Assembly: GCA_045128055.1 (NCBI GenBank)
Contig: JBGVRC010000120.1
Span: forward strand, 1-64,000
DNA length: 64,000 nt
From: Scatosoma sp045128055
GTDB taxonomy: Bacteria > Bacillota > Clostridia > Christensenellales > Borkfalkiaceae
Direction of reading: 5' to 3'
The notes below the pieces were generated by a model. That model had not been told where the DNA came from and made no database searches. It saw only the letters and a program-made list of their open reading frames with translations. Positions 33,899-42,502 of the stretch are shown here, piece after piece; position 1 is the first letter of the stretch, and each line of letters opens with the position of its first letter. A program made the position numbers and the translations under genes.

Positions 33899-34633
33899 TT
33901 AATCCCTTCTTCTTCTGCCAAATAATATCATCACCCAAAGCAAAAAACGTAAAAAGTATATCAACGACACAGCCAAAGACGCTACGTACGTTTGCGCCGC
34001 CGCGTCCAACATTTTGTCCGCGTACGGAAGCTCGTCTTGCGTCAAAATCCCTTCGGAAATCAACAGCTTTTTCGCTCTGCGGCTTGCGTTAAATTCCACG
34101 GGCAAGGTGACAAGCGCGAATATAAACGACAATCCGTACAACGCTACGCCCACAAGTGCCACGTAAAAGCCCGTGTTCGAATTTTCCGTCGCTATCACGA
34201 AAAAATCCAAAACCAAGCCCAGCAACACCAGCGGCATAGCCAAAATACTGCCGATATTCGTCACTTTGACAAGCGCGGTGCGTAATTTATAAGGCAAATA
34301 TCCGCTCTTTTTTTGCAAAACGTGCCCAACTTCGTGCGCCGCAACCGCCACAGCCGCAATCGAATCATTGCCGTACACGCTGTCGGAAAGGTTTACCTGC
34401 TTTTTCATCGGGTGATAATGGTCGGTCAAGTGCCCGCGCACCCGTCCAACGGAAATATCCGTCACACCGCCGCGCCGAAGCAATCTTCGCGCCGTATCAT
34501 ACCCCGTCATATGCGATTTCGTCCCCATTGCGCCGTATTTTTGGTAGGCGGATTTCACTTTCGAGCTGGCAATCCCCGCTATCAACCCGCAGACGAGCAT
34601 CGCTCCAATGGAAATAATATAATATTCAATCAT
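33899..34633 (-). CDS. Membrane zinc metallopeptidase (YugP family)
   Basis: This 244-residue protein has the zinc motif HEVGH (H100, E101, H104) in AVAAHEVGHVLQ, an N-terminal membrane segment (1-24), and three more hydrophobic stretches towards the C-terminus. It matches the putative neutral zinc metallopeptidase (DUF2268-unrelated, YugP-like) family, whose substrates are not established. It is followed by a terminator and has rsmI upstream in the same orientation. Confidence 0.88.
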   Translation of the reverse strand: MIEYYIISIGAMLVCGLIAGIASSKVKSAYQKYGAMGTKSHMTGYDTARRLLRRGGVTDISVGRVRGHLTDHYHPMKKQVNLSDSVYGNDSIAAVAVAAHEVGHVLQKKSGYLPYKLRTALVKVTNIGSILAMPLVLLGLVLDFFVIATENSNTGFYVALVGVALYGLSFIFALVTLPVEFNASRRAKKLLISEGILTQDELPYADKMLDAAAQTYVASLAVSLIYFLRFLLWVMILFGRRRRD

Positions 34634-34700
34634 TTTTTTGTCCTTATGAAAGTATTTCGTTTATATTATACCCGATTTGCTATACTTTCAATACATAAAA

Positions 34701-35504
34701 TCACAAATCTATCGAGAAGGAATACAAATCGGACTTGGAAACGCCGCGGTCTTTCGCCGCGCGCTTCAACGCTTCCTTTTTATCCAACCCAGCCGCCATA
34801 TAATGCTGGATATGTTCTTTTTCAGACAAAGCGTTAAGCGGGCTTTCCTTTTCTTCCGCGCCGCCGACGACAAGCACGTACTCCCCGCGTTTTTCGCCCG
34901 CCAAGCCTTCCGCCAAGCGGAACGACTGCGCTTCTTCGTGGATTTTGGTAATTTCGCGCACCGCGCACGCAGGTCTGTCCCCAAACACTTCCGCCATCGC
35001 CGCAATATCCTTGTCTACGTCTTGGGGCGCGCAGTGGAACGCAAGGGTCAAATCGCTGTCCTTATATTTTTCCAAAACCGCGCGTTTTTCACTCTTTTTT
35101 TCGGGCAAAAATCCAATGAACGCGAACCTGCGTGCCGGTAATGCCGACAAAACAAGCGCCGCCACAAAAGCGCAAGCCCCGGGAATAAGGGTGTACGGCT
35201 CGTTATTTTCCCGCAAAAACTTACAAACGACGTTGCCGGGGTCGGACACGACGGGCGTTCCTGCGTCGGACACCACCGCCACCTTTTCCCCGCGACGACT
35301 CGCCGCCAAAATCTTCTCCGCGGCTTCCGCTTCGTTAAATTTATGACAAGCGTACAACGGCTTTTTAATCTCGTACGCGTTCAAAAGCTTAATCGTATGC
35401 CGCGTATCTTCGCAAAAAATCACGTCCGCTTCTTTCAACGTTTCCAAAGCGCGCAAAGTGATGTCTTTCAAATTCCCTATCGGCGTAGCCACAAAACTGA
35501 CCAT
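34701..35504 (-). CDS. rsmI: 16S rRNA (cytidine-1402 2'-O)-methyltransferase
   Basis: RsmI methylates the ribose of C1402 in the 16S rRNA decoding centre. The 267 residues show the tetrapyrrole-methylase fold: VATPIGNLKDITLRALE near the N-terminus, EDTRHTIKLL, VSDAGTPVVSDPG and FIGFLPEKKSEK. It starts 11 bases after the stop of the tRNA methyltransferase gene, in the common trmN6-rsmI pair. Confidence 0.95.
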   Translation of the reverse strand: MVSFVATPIGNLKDITLRALETLKEADVIFCEDTRHTIKLLNAYEIKKPLYACHKFNEAEAAEKILAASRRGEKVAVVSDAGTPVVSDPGNVVCKFLRENNEPYTLIPGACAFVAALVLSALPARRFAFIGFLPEKKSEKRAVLEKYKDSDLTLAFHCAPQDVDKDIAAMAEVFGDRPACAVREITKIHEEAQSFRLAEGLAGEKRGEYVLVVGGAEEKESPLNALSEKEHIQHYMAAGLDKKEALKRAAKDRGVSKSDLYSFSIDL

Positions 35505-35514
35505 TTTTCTCTCC

Positions 35515-36222
35515 TTATTCTTCCGTTTTTACGTTTTTAATCGTAGGCAAAATTTCCACGCTCGGTTTACCGCCCTTCACCCCTTCAATCATAACCAAAT
35601 AGGGCTTCAACTCGTCCCTGCCCCCCACAAATTGCATTTTCTTCACTTCAATATTGTATTTTTTAAGGGTGTAGCAAACTTCCGCTATCCTGTCCGCCCG
35701 ATGCAACATACAAAGCCTACCGCCAAACTTCAAAGCCCTGCCCGCCGCTTGGGCTATATCGGACAAAGTAATGGTGATTTCCTTGCGGCAAATGGCTTTT
35801 TTATACTCGCTGCTGTCAAAACCGTCGTTTGCGCGCTCGTACGGGGGATTGCATAAAATCAAGGAAAAGCTTTCGTTGTATTTTTTAGGCAAATCCTGCA
35901 ACCGACCCTGCTCAAAGGTAAAATTATCAAACCCGTTATATTGCGCCGTCTTTTGCGACAAAGCGGACAACTCTTCTTGCAGTTCGAACAAAGTAAATCG
36001 CAAATTTTTCTTATTCTTATTCAAAGCGTAAAAATGAAAGGCGACGATACCGCTTCCCGCGCAAAAATCCGCTACGTTTTCATTATTTTTCGCCTTTGCA
36101 AACCGCGAAAGCAACACGGAATCGGACGTAAACCGATACAAGCACGTATCCTGCACGATTTTCAGCCCGTCTAAAAGCATATCTTCCAACACTTCATATT
36201 CGCCAAGCGTAAATTCTTCCAT
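35515..36222 (-). CDS. tRNA1(Val) (adenine-37-N6)-methyltransferase-like protein
   Basis: This is a TrmN6/YabB-type methyltransferase of 235 residues. SAM-binding is DFCAGSGIVAFHF and the catalytic motif is NPPYERAND. The start at 36222 is chosen because AAAGGAG lies nine bases before it and a consensus promoter is just upstream; a longer frame would overlap that promoter. In Bacillota this gene usually pairs with rsmI, as here. Near the C-terminus, FVGGRDELKPY comes from a diverged dispersed repeat copy. Confidence 0.88.
   Translation of the reverse strand: MEEFTLGEYEVLEDMLLDGLKIVQDTCLYRFTSDSVLLSRFAKAKNNENVADFCAGSGIVAFHFYALNKNKKNLRFTLFELQEELSALSQKTAQYNGFDNFTFEQGRLQDLPKKYNESFSLILCNPPYERANDGFDSSEYKKAICRKEITITLSDIAQAAGRALKFGGRLCMLHRADRIAEVCYTLKKYNIEVKKMQFVGGRDELKPYLVMIEGVKGGKPSVEILPTIKNVKTEE
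35606..35630 (-). repeat. Diverged dispersed repeat copy in the TrmN6-like gene
   Basis: Minus-strand reading TTGTGGGGGGCAGGGACGAG then TTGAAG. It has one change in the GGTAC core (GGGAC) and is translated as VGGRDELK. Confidence 0.5.
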
Positions 36223-36250
36223 TTCTCGCTCCTTTTCTTCTCTCCGTTTC

Positions 36251-36279
36251 AGTATATCACGCTCCGCATCTTTTGTCAA
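36251..36279 (-). promoter_or_regulatory. SigA promoter of the TrmN6-like/rsmI pair
   Basis: TTGACA (36274-36279), 17-base spacer, TATACT (36251-36256) on the minus strand. Confidence 0.85.
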
Positions 36280-36343
36280 GCCCGTCCGCGCCCGCAGGGC
36301 AATTCCACGCATACTTTTCTACAAAATCACCCACGCTATTTCC

Positions 36344-37879
36344 GTGAAAAAACTGTATTCTTCTTTACAAGACAACTTAACCGAGTTTAAAACCCTGCTT
36401 CCGTCCGAAGATATTTTAACCTATACCTTTGAAACGCAGGACAAAACGGCTTGCGCGATTATTTACGCGGACGGCATTGTAAACAAGCAGCTTTTAGGCG
36501 AGCTTGTCGCAAAGCCCTTATCCCAGCTCACTTTACCCCAAGAAAAACAAAATGACGGGGGCAGGTACGCGATGAAATCCCAACAAAGCGAAAGTTCCAC
36601 CCCCCAACAGCTCCCCAAAAAAGCGGAAATTATCCAAAAATCTACGCTTTTTCCCGAGCTGAAAACAAAATTCGATTTCGACAGCGCCGTGCAAGAAATT
36701 TTGGACGGAAACTCCATTTTACTTGTTGACGGCATAGCCGTCGGCTTTGTCGTGGGCGCAAAAATGCCCCCGAACCGAGCCGTGGTCGAACCCCCAACCG
36801 ACGTTTCCATAAAAGGTCCGCGCGAAGGCTTTATCGAAGACATCAAAACGAATATGTCGCTTATTCGAAAACGCTTAAAAACTCCCGATTTGCGTTTTGA
36901 AACGCTGCGGGTAGGGAAACGTTCGGACACGATGGTTTCCCTTTGCTGGCTCAACGGTATCGCCCGCGCGGAATTAAAAGACGAGCTAAAAACAAAAATT
37001 CAGCAAATCAGCGTGGATAATATCCCCGATTCTTCGTATATCGCGGCGTTTATCACGCCCAGAAAGCACTCCGTCTTCCAAACGCTGGGTACGACGGAAA
37101 AGCCCGACGTGTTTACCGCCAAGCTCGCGGAAGGCAGGGTGGGGATTTTGGTGGACGGATCGCCCATTGCGCTCACCGCCCCTTTTTTGCTGACGGAAAA
37201 TTTACAAAGCTGCGAAGATTACTACGTTTCCCCCTTCGCCGCCACGTCCTTTCGGTTTTTGCGTTGCCTTGCGCTGTTCGTTGCAATCCTGTTGCCCGCT
37301 TTTTATATCTCGGCGCAGCTTTTTAAAATGCAGCTCTTTCCGCTCGGCTTGATGCTCACCATAGCCAGCAGCGTCCGTTCCCTGCCCCTATCGCCAAGCT
37401 TGGAAATGTTCGTCGTATTGCTGCTTTTGGAAATTCTAAAAGAATCGAGTATCCGTATGCCAAAATACGTAGGAATGTCCCTATCCGTCGTCGGCGCGCT
37501 CGTATTAGGGGAAACGGCGGTGAGCGCGGGCTTTTTATCCACGCCCGCCATAATCATCGTCGCCTTTTCGGGAATTTGCTTGTATACCATTCCAAATTTC
37601 GTGGAAACGGGTAGCATTTTGCGTTGGATTTTTTTATTCATAGCAGGCTCACTCGGCCCGTTCGGCATCGTACTGTTTATTGCATTTTTGGCGTATTACT
37701 TGCTGTCGGCGGACTCCTTCGGTTCGCCTATGCTCGCGCCGTTTTCACCGCTTGTGAAAGGGGACTTGCGCGATTCCGCCGTCAAGTACGATTTATTATC
37801 CCTTACAAAGCGTCCCCGCGTCTTTCGTTTGAAAAACAAAACGCGTATCCGCCAAAACAAGAACCAAACCAACCGTTAA
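36344..37879 (+). CDS. Spore germination protein, GerA family
   Basis: This is the A subunit of a nutrient-germinant receptor, 511 residues. An N-terminal soluble domain (1 to about 290) contains the family's GPREGFIEDIKTNMSLIRKRL block. Five or so membrane segments follow, beginning near FLRCLALFVAILLPAFYISA and including MPKYVGMSLSVVGALVLGETAV. The start is GTG at 36344; no good ribosome site is visible, but upstream stops and family length support it. Residues near 73-79 (GGRYAMK) come from a dispersed repeat copy in the linker between the two N-terminal subdomains. It leads the operon with GerB- and GerC-like genes. Confidence 0.93.
   Translation: MKKLYSSLQDNLTEFKTLLPSEDILTYTFETQDKTACAIIYADGIVNKQLLGELVAKPLSQLTLPQEKQNDGGRYAMKSQQSESSTPQQLPKKAEIIQKSTLFPELKTKFDFDSAVQEILDGNSILLVDGIAVGFVVGAKMPPNRAVVEPPTDVSIKGPREGFIEDIKTNMSLIRKRLKTPDLRFETLRVGKRSDTMVSLCWLNGIARAELKDELKTKIQQISVDNIPDSSYIAAFITPRKHSVFQTLGTTEKPDVFTAKLAEGRVGILVDGSPIALTAPFLLTENLQSCEDYYVSPFAATSFRFLRCLALFVAILLPAFYISAQLFKMQLFPLGLMLTIASSVRSLPLSPSLEMFVVLLLLEILKESSIRMPKYVGMSLSVVGALVLGETAVSAGFLSTPAIIIVAFSGICLYTIPNFVETGSILRWIFLFIAGSLGPFGIVLFIAFLAYYLLSADSFGSPMLAPFSPLVKGDLRDSAVKYDLLSLTKRPRVFRLKNKTRIRQNKNQTNR
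36550..36578 (+). repeat. Dispersed repeat copy inside the gerA-like gene
   Basis: Reads AAAATGACGGGGGCAGGTAC then GCGATGAAA, a consensus copy, in frame as NDGGRYAMK. It falls in a variable linker of the protein. Confidence 0.85.
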
Positions 37880-37924
37880 AATACCAACTGCTTCGCATAC
37901 AAGAAAATAAAAAAGGAGCTTTTT

Positions 37925-39055
37925 ATGAAAACGCCCACTCTTCCCAAACAAAACCAATCGGAAAAGGTTTACGCCCGCCAAATCGCTTTCGCGGGCGCAT
38001 TTTTACTGCCCGCCGCGCAGTTTTTAGAATCCCCGTCCATTCTCGCAAGACACGCGAAAGGGGATTTGTTGTTGCCCGCGATTATGCATTTTCTATTACA
38101 ATCTCTCGTGCTCCTTGCTATCGTGTACGCAGCTTCGCAAAGCGAAACGTCCATTTTAGACCGTCTGAAAGGGGTGTTTGGCAAAGCCATGCCCGTCCTT
38201 TACGCTGTTTTTGCCGTTTTTTATTTATTTTTCGGCGTTTTACCGCTTTTGGATATGGAAAAGTACGCCTATGCGGCGTTTTTCGACACCGCGCCCACCG
38301 CTTTTTCCTTTGGCCCGTTTTTTCTTTTCAGCGCGTATGTCTGCGCCAAAGGTATAAAATCCATCGCGCGAAGCGCCGATTTATGTCTTTTCTTATTCTT
38401 ATTTCCCTTTCTCGCTTTGCTTGCTATGTCCTTGACCAAAGCCGATTTTTCTTCCTTGATGCCCTTATTCGGCACGGAATTTTCTCAAATCGGAAGGGCT
38501 TTTTCCCGTACGACGCCCCATTTTTCAAGCGCAATCTTGTTGTTGCCGCTGATTGCCAACCTGCAATACAAAGCAGGGGACGGCGTCAAAATTATGTCAG
38601 GCTACTGGATCGGCGCGCTTTTATCCCTGCTGTTTTTGGCGATTTTTTACGCGGTGTTTTCTTCGCTCGCTCCGCGCGAACATTACGCGTTTTCTAAAAT
38701 AGCGCAATATTTCCCCGCCTTGTCCGTAATCGGACGGTTCGACTTGATTTTTATCTACCTTTTATCCGTCGTTTTGCTCTTTTATACCTGCTTACCCTTG
38801 CAATACACAACCGAATGTATCGCAAACCTTTTTAAAATCGAGCGCAAAACGTGGATCAGCGCCGTTTTACACCTGCTCTTGTTTATCGGCGTTTTGTTTT
38901 TAAACAAATATTACGACGCTATTTATCAATCCATCAGCGGAAATTTGTTTTGGGTTTTTATATTCATCGCGGACATGGTACCACCATTTTTAATTTTTTT
39001 ACCAAAAAATCGGGGTTTTGACAAACCACGTAAAAAGGAGCAAAACTATGCATAA
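37925..39055 (+). CDS. Spore germination permease, GerB family
   Basis: This is the B subunit of the germinant receptor, an amino-acid-permease-like protein of 376 residues with about ten hydrophobic segments. Typical features are the N-terminal RQIAFAGAFLLPAA and SPSILARHAKGD. It carries a repeat-derived FIADMVPP segment in its last membrane segment (copy at 38961-38990). The gene starts 45 bases after the gerA-like stop with an AAAGGAG site, and its 3' end overlaps the gerC-like start by eight bases. Confidence 0.92.
   Translation: MKTPTLPKQNQSEKVYARQIAFAGAFLLPAAQFLESPSILARHAKGDLLLPAIMHFLLQSLVLLAIVYAASQSETSILDRLKGVFGKAMPVLYAVFAVFYLFFGVLPLLDMEKYAYAAFFDTAPTAFSFGPFFLFSAYVCAKGIKSIARSADLCLFLFLFPFLALLAMSLTKADFSSLMPLFGTEFSQIGRAFSRTTPHFSSAILLLPLIANLQYKAGDGVKIMSGYWIGALLSLLFLAIFYAVFSSLAPREHYAFSKIAQYFPALSVIGRFDLIFIYLLSVVLLFYTCLPLQYTTECIANLFKIERKTWISAVLHLLLFIGVLFLNKYYDAIYQSISGNLFWVFIFIADMVPPFLIFLPKNRGFDKPRKKEQNYA
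38961..38990 (-). repeat. Dispersed repeat copy inside the gerB-like gene
   Basis: Minus-strand reading AAAATGGTGGTACCATGTCC then GCGATGAATA. It matches the copy at 44371-44400 closely and is translated in antisense as FIADMVPPF. Confidence 0.65.
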
Positions 39056-40301
39056 CACCCACGCGCGCAATACCGTTCGGTATTATATTTTAATCCTTCT
39101 CGTACTTTCGTTTTTATTCTTTTCGGGGGATTTCGGCTTGTTAGACGTACAAAAAACAGCCCTTATCCTTGCCGTCGGCATAGACAAGGAAGAAGACGAG
39201 TTTATCATCACTTCGCAAATCGCCCTGCCGCAGGATTCCAAACAAGGCAAATCCACACAAACCGTCCAGCTCGTCAGCCACGGCAAAACGGTCGCCGACG
39301 CCTTTGAAGAAATCAACGCAAAAACAGGCTGGTATCCTAAGCTCGTCTTTTGCAACCTTATCGTTTTAGGCGAAAGCGCCGTAACGGAAGACGTATTCGG
39401 CTCGCTTGACTATTTCATTCGCGACGAGTATTTTTCCGATAACTGCCAAATCGCAACCTGCGACGGCTACGCAAAAGACCTGCTCAACGTTTCCGCGTTG
39501 GTCGACCCGTCCAGCAGCACCGCCATCGGCAAAGTCCTTTCCGCGCACGCCGAACGGCTTGGTACGGTGTTGCCCACCACCCTGCACGACTTCGCCATCG
39601 GCTATTACGGGGACGCGCAATGCGCCTTTGCGCCCATCGTCACCACTCAGCCCCAGCAAGAACCCACCGCAAACGGTGAAAAGGATTCGGGCAACCAAAG
39701 CGGTCAAGGCGGACAGGGCGGCCAAGACGGAGCAAGCGAGCAGGGCGGTCAAAGCGGTCAAAACGGACAAAGCGGCTTGGCGCAACAGGAAAAACCCGTG
39801 TTCAGCGCCCGCGAAACGGCTTTGTTTTTGCGCGGAAAACGAGTCGCCACGCTCACCGCAGAAGAAACCTTTGCTTTCAACGTCGTCATCGCTTCCTTAA
39901 AGCTCGCCCCGCTCACGGTCGAAAAAGACAGCGCCGCCTGCACCTTGACGATAAAACACAACGACCCCAAGCTTTCCTTGCGCGTTTCCCAGGACGGCAA
40001 AGCCACCCTTTTGGTCAAGGTCACGCTGACGGCGGGGATTTTGGACTATTCGCAATCCCTGCCGCTTGACAAAATCGCCGACGCAGGGGACGTGCCCGAC
40101 GGCATCTTTTTCGCCGCGGAAAAGAAATTAGCCGCGGATATACACTCCGTTTTCGACAAAGCGAAAGCCAGCGGCTGCGACTTGTTTGGTATTCAAGACC
40201 TACTTTTAAAACACAAACCGCGAAGCTTGCAAAAATACCAAAACACCATTTTACAAAACACCGCCGCCGACGTCAAAATCCATTTCCGCAACCTGCGCTA
40301 A
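39048..40301 (+). CDS. Spore germination protein, GerC family, without lipobox cysteine
   Basis: This 417-residue protein is the C-type subunit, recognised from VQKTALILAVGIDKEEDEF, AFEEINAKTGWYPKLVFCNLIVLGE and a GerC C-terminal domain. The start at 39048 follows AAAAAGGAG. GerC proteins are normally lipoproteins with a Cys where this has FFSGDFGL (about 24-31), so it probably stays anchored by its N-terminal membrane helix. Residues of about 201-248 are a Gln/Gly/Ser-rich insert (GQGGQGGQ units) between subdomains. It is third in the germination operon. Confidence 0.88.
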   Translation: MHNTHARNTVRYYILILLVLSFLFFSGDFGLLDVQKTALILAVGIDKEEDEFIITSQIALPQDSKQGKSTQTVQLVSHGKTVADAFEEINAKTGWYPKLVFCNLIVLGESAVTEDVFGSLDYFIRDEYFSDNCQIATCDGYAKDLLNVSALVDPSSSTAIGKVLSAHAERLGTVLPTTLHDFAIGYYGDAQCAFAPIVTTQPQQEPTANGEKDSGNQSGQGGQGGQDGASEQGGQSGQNGQSGLAQQEKPVFSARETALFLRGKRVATLTAEETFAFNVVIASLKLAPLTVEKDSAACTLTIKHNDPKLSLRVSQDGKATLLVKVTLTAGILDYSQSLPLDKIADAGDVPDGIFFAAEKKLAADIHSVFDKAKASGCDLFGIQDLLLKHKPRSLQKYQNTILQNTAADVKIHFRNLR

Positions 40302-40344
40302 GCTTTCCATTTTGCCTTTCTTTCTCTATGTGGAAAACGGAAAT

Positions 40345-40754
40345 TTATCCACATAGCTTTTTGTGAAAATGAAAAAATTATGCAATATTTTGTCAAATTA
40401 TGCATATATCCACTTGGCAAAACCCCGCAAAATTTCTATTTTGTGGATAAATAAGGGTTGTCCACCCGTCGATTTCACAAATTGTGGATAACTATCACAA
40501 ATCCTTTGTGGATAAAAAAGCATTTTCACGGATTTCAGGGATTAATCGGGCAAAAAGGGGGCTTTTTCTGTGGATAACTATACCAAAACAAGCTTTTTCA
40601 AATCCTTTCAAAACCCTTGTTTTGGTGGAAAACTTTTCTTTCGGGTGTATAATTTGCTCTTTATGCACGCTTTTTTGAATAAAATCGGGGCATTTATCCA
40701 CAAACAAACGTTCTTTTGTTGTTTTATCACAAAACTTATCCACAGTTATCCACA
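40345..40754. other. Cluster of eight perfect DnaA boxes
   Basis: This 544-base gap holds no gene. TTATCCACA occurs exactly at 40345, 40694, 40736 and 40746 (plus) and 40442, 40493, 40507 and 40569 (minus), with near matches such as TTGTCCACC between. The region is AT-rich. It is either part of the replication origin or a DnaA-binding (titration) locus; the convergent-free position between gerC and cvpA leaves both open. Confidence 0.8.
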
Positions 40755-40845
40755 CCAAGCCAAATATTTCCGTATGCATAAAAAGAAAAACCGCGGCTTT
40801 GCACGCCGCGATTTTTTATGCCGAAAACCTTTTAAAATTCCGTTT

Positions 40846-41571
40846 TTATAACATCAAACCGAAACATTTGATAATCAAATTTTGTTCGTATAACCAAGAT
40901 AAGAAAATGGCGTCGGACAAATAACCTTCAATCGTAGCCGACGGCATTAAGGTTACGATACCCAAAATCGCGTAGATAATCAGCAAAGCCTGAAACACGC
41001 CCACGCACGCGCCCAAAACAGCGTTCAAAGTACCCAAAATAGGCAACGATTTGATGACTGCGGACAGAATTTTTTTGATTAGGAACAAAAGAATAAAGCT
41101 GATTGCAAACACAATCGCGCCCGCAATCAAAAGGGATAAAAGCCTTGCGCAAACTTCGCCCAACACCATCGCAAGCGTCGTGTTTTCGGGCAAGCCTTCG
41201 CCCGCGCCAAACCATTTTGTCGCCAAGCTTACCAACACGCCGGGTAAATCCTGCTCTTTTAACGCATTTTCCAAGCCGTCCGCCGAAATCACGACGGAAA
41301 AACCTTCCGATTCGCTAAACGATTGCGTAAACGAAGCCGTCAAGGATTCCTGTACGCCGAACAAACCGCCCGTCATATTCAACGTCGCTTTCGCAAGAGA
41401 AAACGCCAAAATCAAAGAAATCGTCACCGTAACAAAGCCAAAAAAGCACTCGATAAAACCTTTTCGCATACATACGATAACGTAGCCTATAATAAAAAGT
41501 ATCGCGATGGCGTCCAGGATATAATGCGACCATTGCACCGCGCATACGTTTTGTAAAACCCAAGAAAACAT
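40846..41571 (-). CDS. CvpA-family membrane protein
   Basis: This 241-residue protein has four membrane segments: VQWSHYILDAIAILFIIGYVI-like N-terminus, a second after RKGF, and two after residue 150 (LIAGAIVFAISFILLFLIKK and LGACVGVFQALLIIYAILG). It fits the CvpA/colicin V production family, of uncertain role in the envelope. The start at 41571 is chosen for its AAAGG site; a GTG four codons earlier is possible. A loop of about 75 residues between segments two and three is longer than usual. Confidence 0.85.
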   Translation of the reverse strand: MFSWVLQNVCAVQWSHYILDAIAILFIIGYVIVCMRKGFIECFFGFVTVTISLILAFSLAKATLNMTGGLFGVQESLTASFTQSFSESEGFSVVISADGLENALKEQDLPGVLVSLATKWFGAGEGLPENTTLAMVLGEVCARLLSLLIAGAIVFAISFILLFLIKKILSAVIKSLPILGTLNAVLGACVGVFQALLIIYAILGIVTLMPSATIEGYLSDAIFLSWLYEQNLIIKCFGLML

Positions 41572-41609
41572 ACGACTTTTCACCTTTCTTCACTTTTTAT
41601 TGTAGTAAA

Positions 41610-41638
41610 ATTATAACACATTTTTTCCCTTTTTTCAA
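41610..41638 (-). promoter_or_regulatory. Promoter of cvpA
   Basis: TTGAAA (41633-41638), 17-base spacer, TATAAT (41610-41615) on the minus strand. Confidence 0.75.
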
Positions 41639-41738
41639 TAGCTAATACCATTCTTTTTCTCTTTTTTCTTTCCAAAAAAAGGTTTATTTTCTCTCTTTTT
41701 GTCAATACTTTGAAAACCACCAAACAAAGGAGCGAACA

Positions 41739-42392
41739 ATGGAATATTCCTTTCATATATATAATAAGCTCGCCGCCGACGGCGTTACTATGTCCGCAGA
41801 AAAACTCTTACGCGAAGCTTTTCAACGGAAAAAAGACAAAATGACGGGGGCAGGTACGCGTTCAAACGAAAAAAATAGTGATTTTACACCCCAAGCAACC
41901 GCAAAAAACGAAGCCCCGCCCCCCGTCGTCGTTTGCGTGGGGAGCGACCTTGCCATCGGGGATAGCTTAGGCCCTATTTGCGGCTCTCTTTTAAAATACA
42001 AAACACAGGGGGTCCAATGCTTTTTGTACGGCACGCTCGCCGCCCCCGTCACCGCAAAAGAAATTAAATATATGCGCTCCTTTTTAAAAAAGACCCACCC
42101 AAATAGCCCGATTTTGGCAATCGACGCGGCGGTGGGGGAGAAAGGGGACATCGGCGTTATCCGCGTCACCGACTCCCCCTTGTTTCCAGGCGCAGGCGCA
42201 AATAAGCAGCTCGGCAGTCTTGGCGACGTGTCTATTTTGGGTATCGTAGCCGAAAAATCGGTAACAAACTACGGCATTTTAAACACTACCCGATTGAATT
42301 TGGTGTATACCATGTCCGAGATTATTTCCGAAGGGGTGTCCGCTTTGCTTTGGGAGCAGGCAGGAAAATCCACTTACTTGCAAAATGCGTAA
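41739..42392 (+). CDS. YyaC-family (DUF1256) sporulation protein
   Basis: This 217-residue protein resembles the germination-protease fold. The core begins at PPPVVVCVGSDLAIGDSLGPICGSLL (about 60-85) and includes AIDAAVGEKGDIGVIRV and a Gly-rich GAGANKQLGSLGDVSILGIVAE. Known relatives (B. subtilis YyaC) are sporulation proteins. The N-terminal 58 residues are a variable extension, of which MTGAGTRS (about 35-42) is encoded by a dispersed repeat copy. Confidence 0.87.
   Translation: MEYSFHIYNKLAADGVTMSAEKLLREAFQRKKDKMTGAGTRSNEKNSDFTPQATAKNEAPPPVVVCVGSDLAIGDSLGPICGSLLKYKTQGVQCFLYGTLAAPVTAKEIKYMRSFLKKTHPNSPILAIDAAVGEKGDIGVIRVTDSPLFPGAGANKQLGSLGDVSILGIVAEKSVTNYGILNTTRLNLVYTMSEIISEGVSALLWEQAGKSTYLQNA
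41839..41867 (+). repeat. Dispersed repeat copy inside the yyaC-like gene
   Basis: Reads AAAATGACGGGGGCAGGTAC then GCGTTCAAA, in frame as KMTGAGTRS. The usual TGA in the tail is TCA here, so this frame stays open. Confidence 0.85.
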
Positions 42393-42408
42393 ACTTTATA
42401 AAAAACGA

Positions 42409-42438
42409 TTGACAAACCCCACGCCTTGGTCTTATAAT
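42409..42438 (+). promoter_or_regulatory. SigA promoter of queT
   Basis: TTGACA (42409-42414), 18-base spacer, TATAAT (42433-42438), directly before the preQ1 aptamer. Confidence 0.85.
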
Positions 42439-42448
42439 AGAAAAACAA

Positions 42449-42495
42449 AGGAAGGTTTTCGGTAGAACACTTCCTTACAATAAAAAAACCGAGGA
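42449..42495 (+). promoter_or_regulatory. preQ1-I riboswitch
   Basis: A GGAAG/CTTCC stem closes the loop GTTTTCGGTAGAACA, followed by the A-rich tail TTACAATAAAAAAACCGAGG. Loop TCGG can pair with tail CCGA to form the H-type pseudoknot of the class I preQ1 aptamer. The tail contains the GAGG ribosome site, so ligand binding would hide it and block queT translation. Confidence 0.88.
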
Positions 42496-42502
42496 CACAT
42501 AA

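Noticed and set aside
35115..35145. Possible repeat copy in rsmI (CAGGTTCGCGTTCA on the minus strand)
   Set aside because: Fourteen bases with one mismatch, but it encodes the conserved RRFAFIGFLP block and lacks the AAAATG head and G-run.
37624..38697. 357-codon open frame overlapping the gerA- and gerB-like genes
   Set aside because: Out of frame with both recognised genes and highly Arg/Phe-rich, as expected of an antisense or shifted reading of GC-rich coding DNA; no ribosome site.
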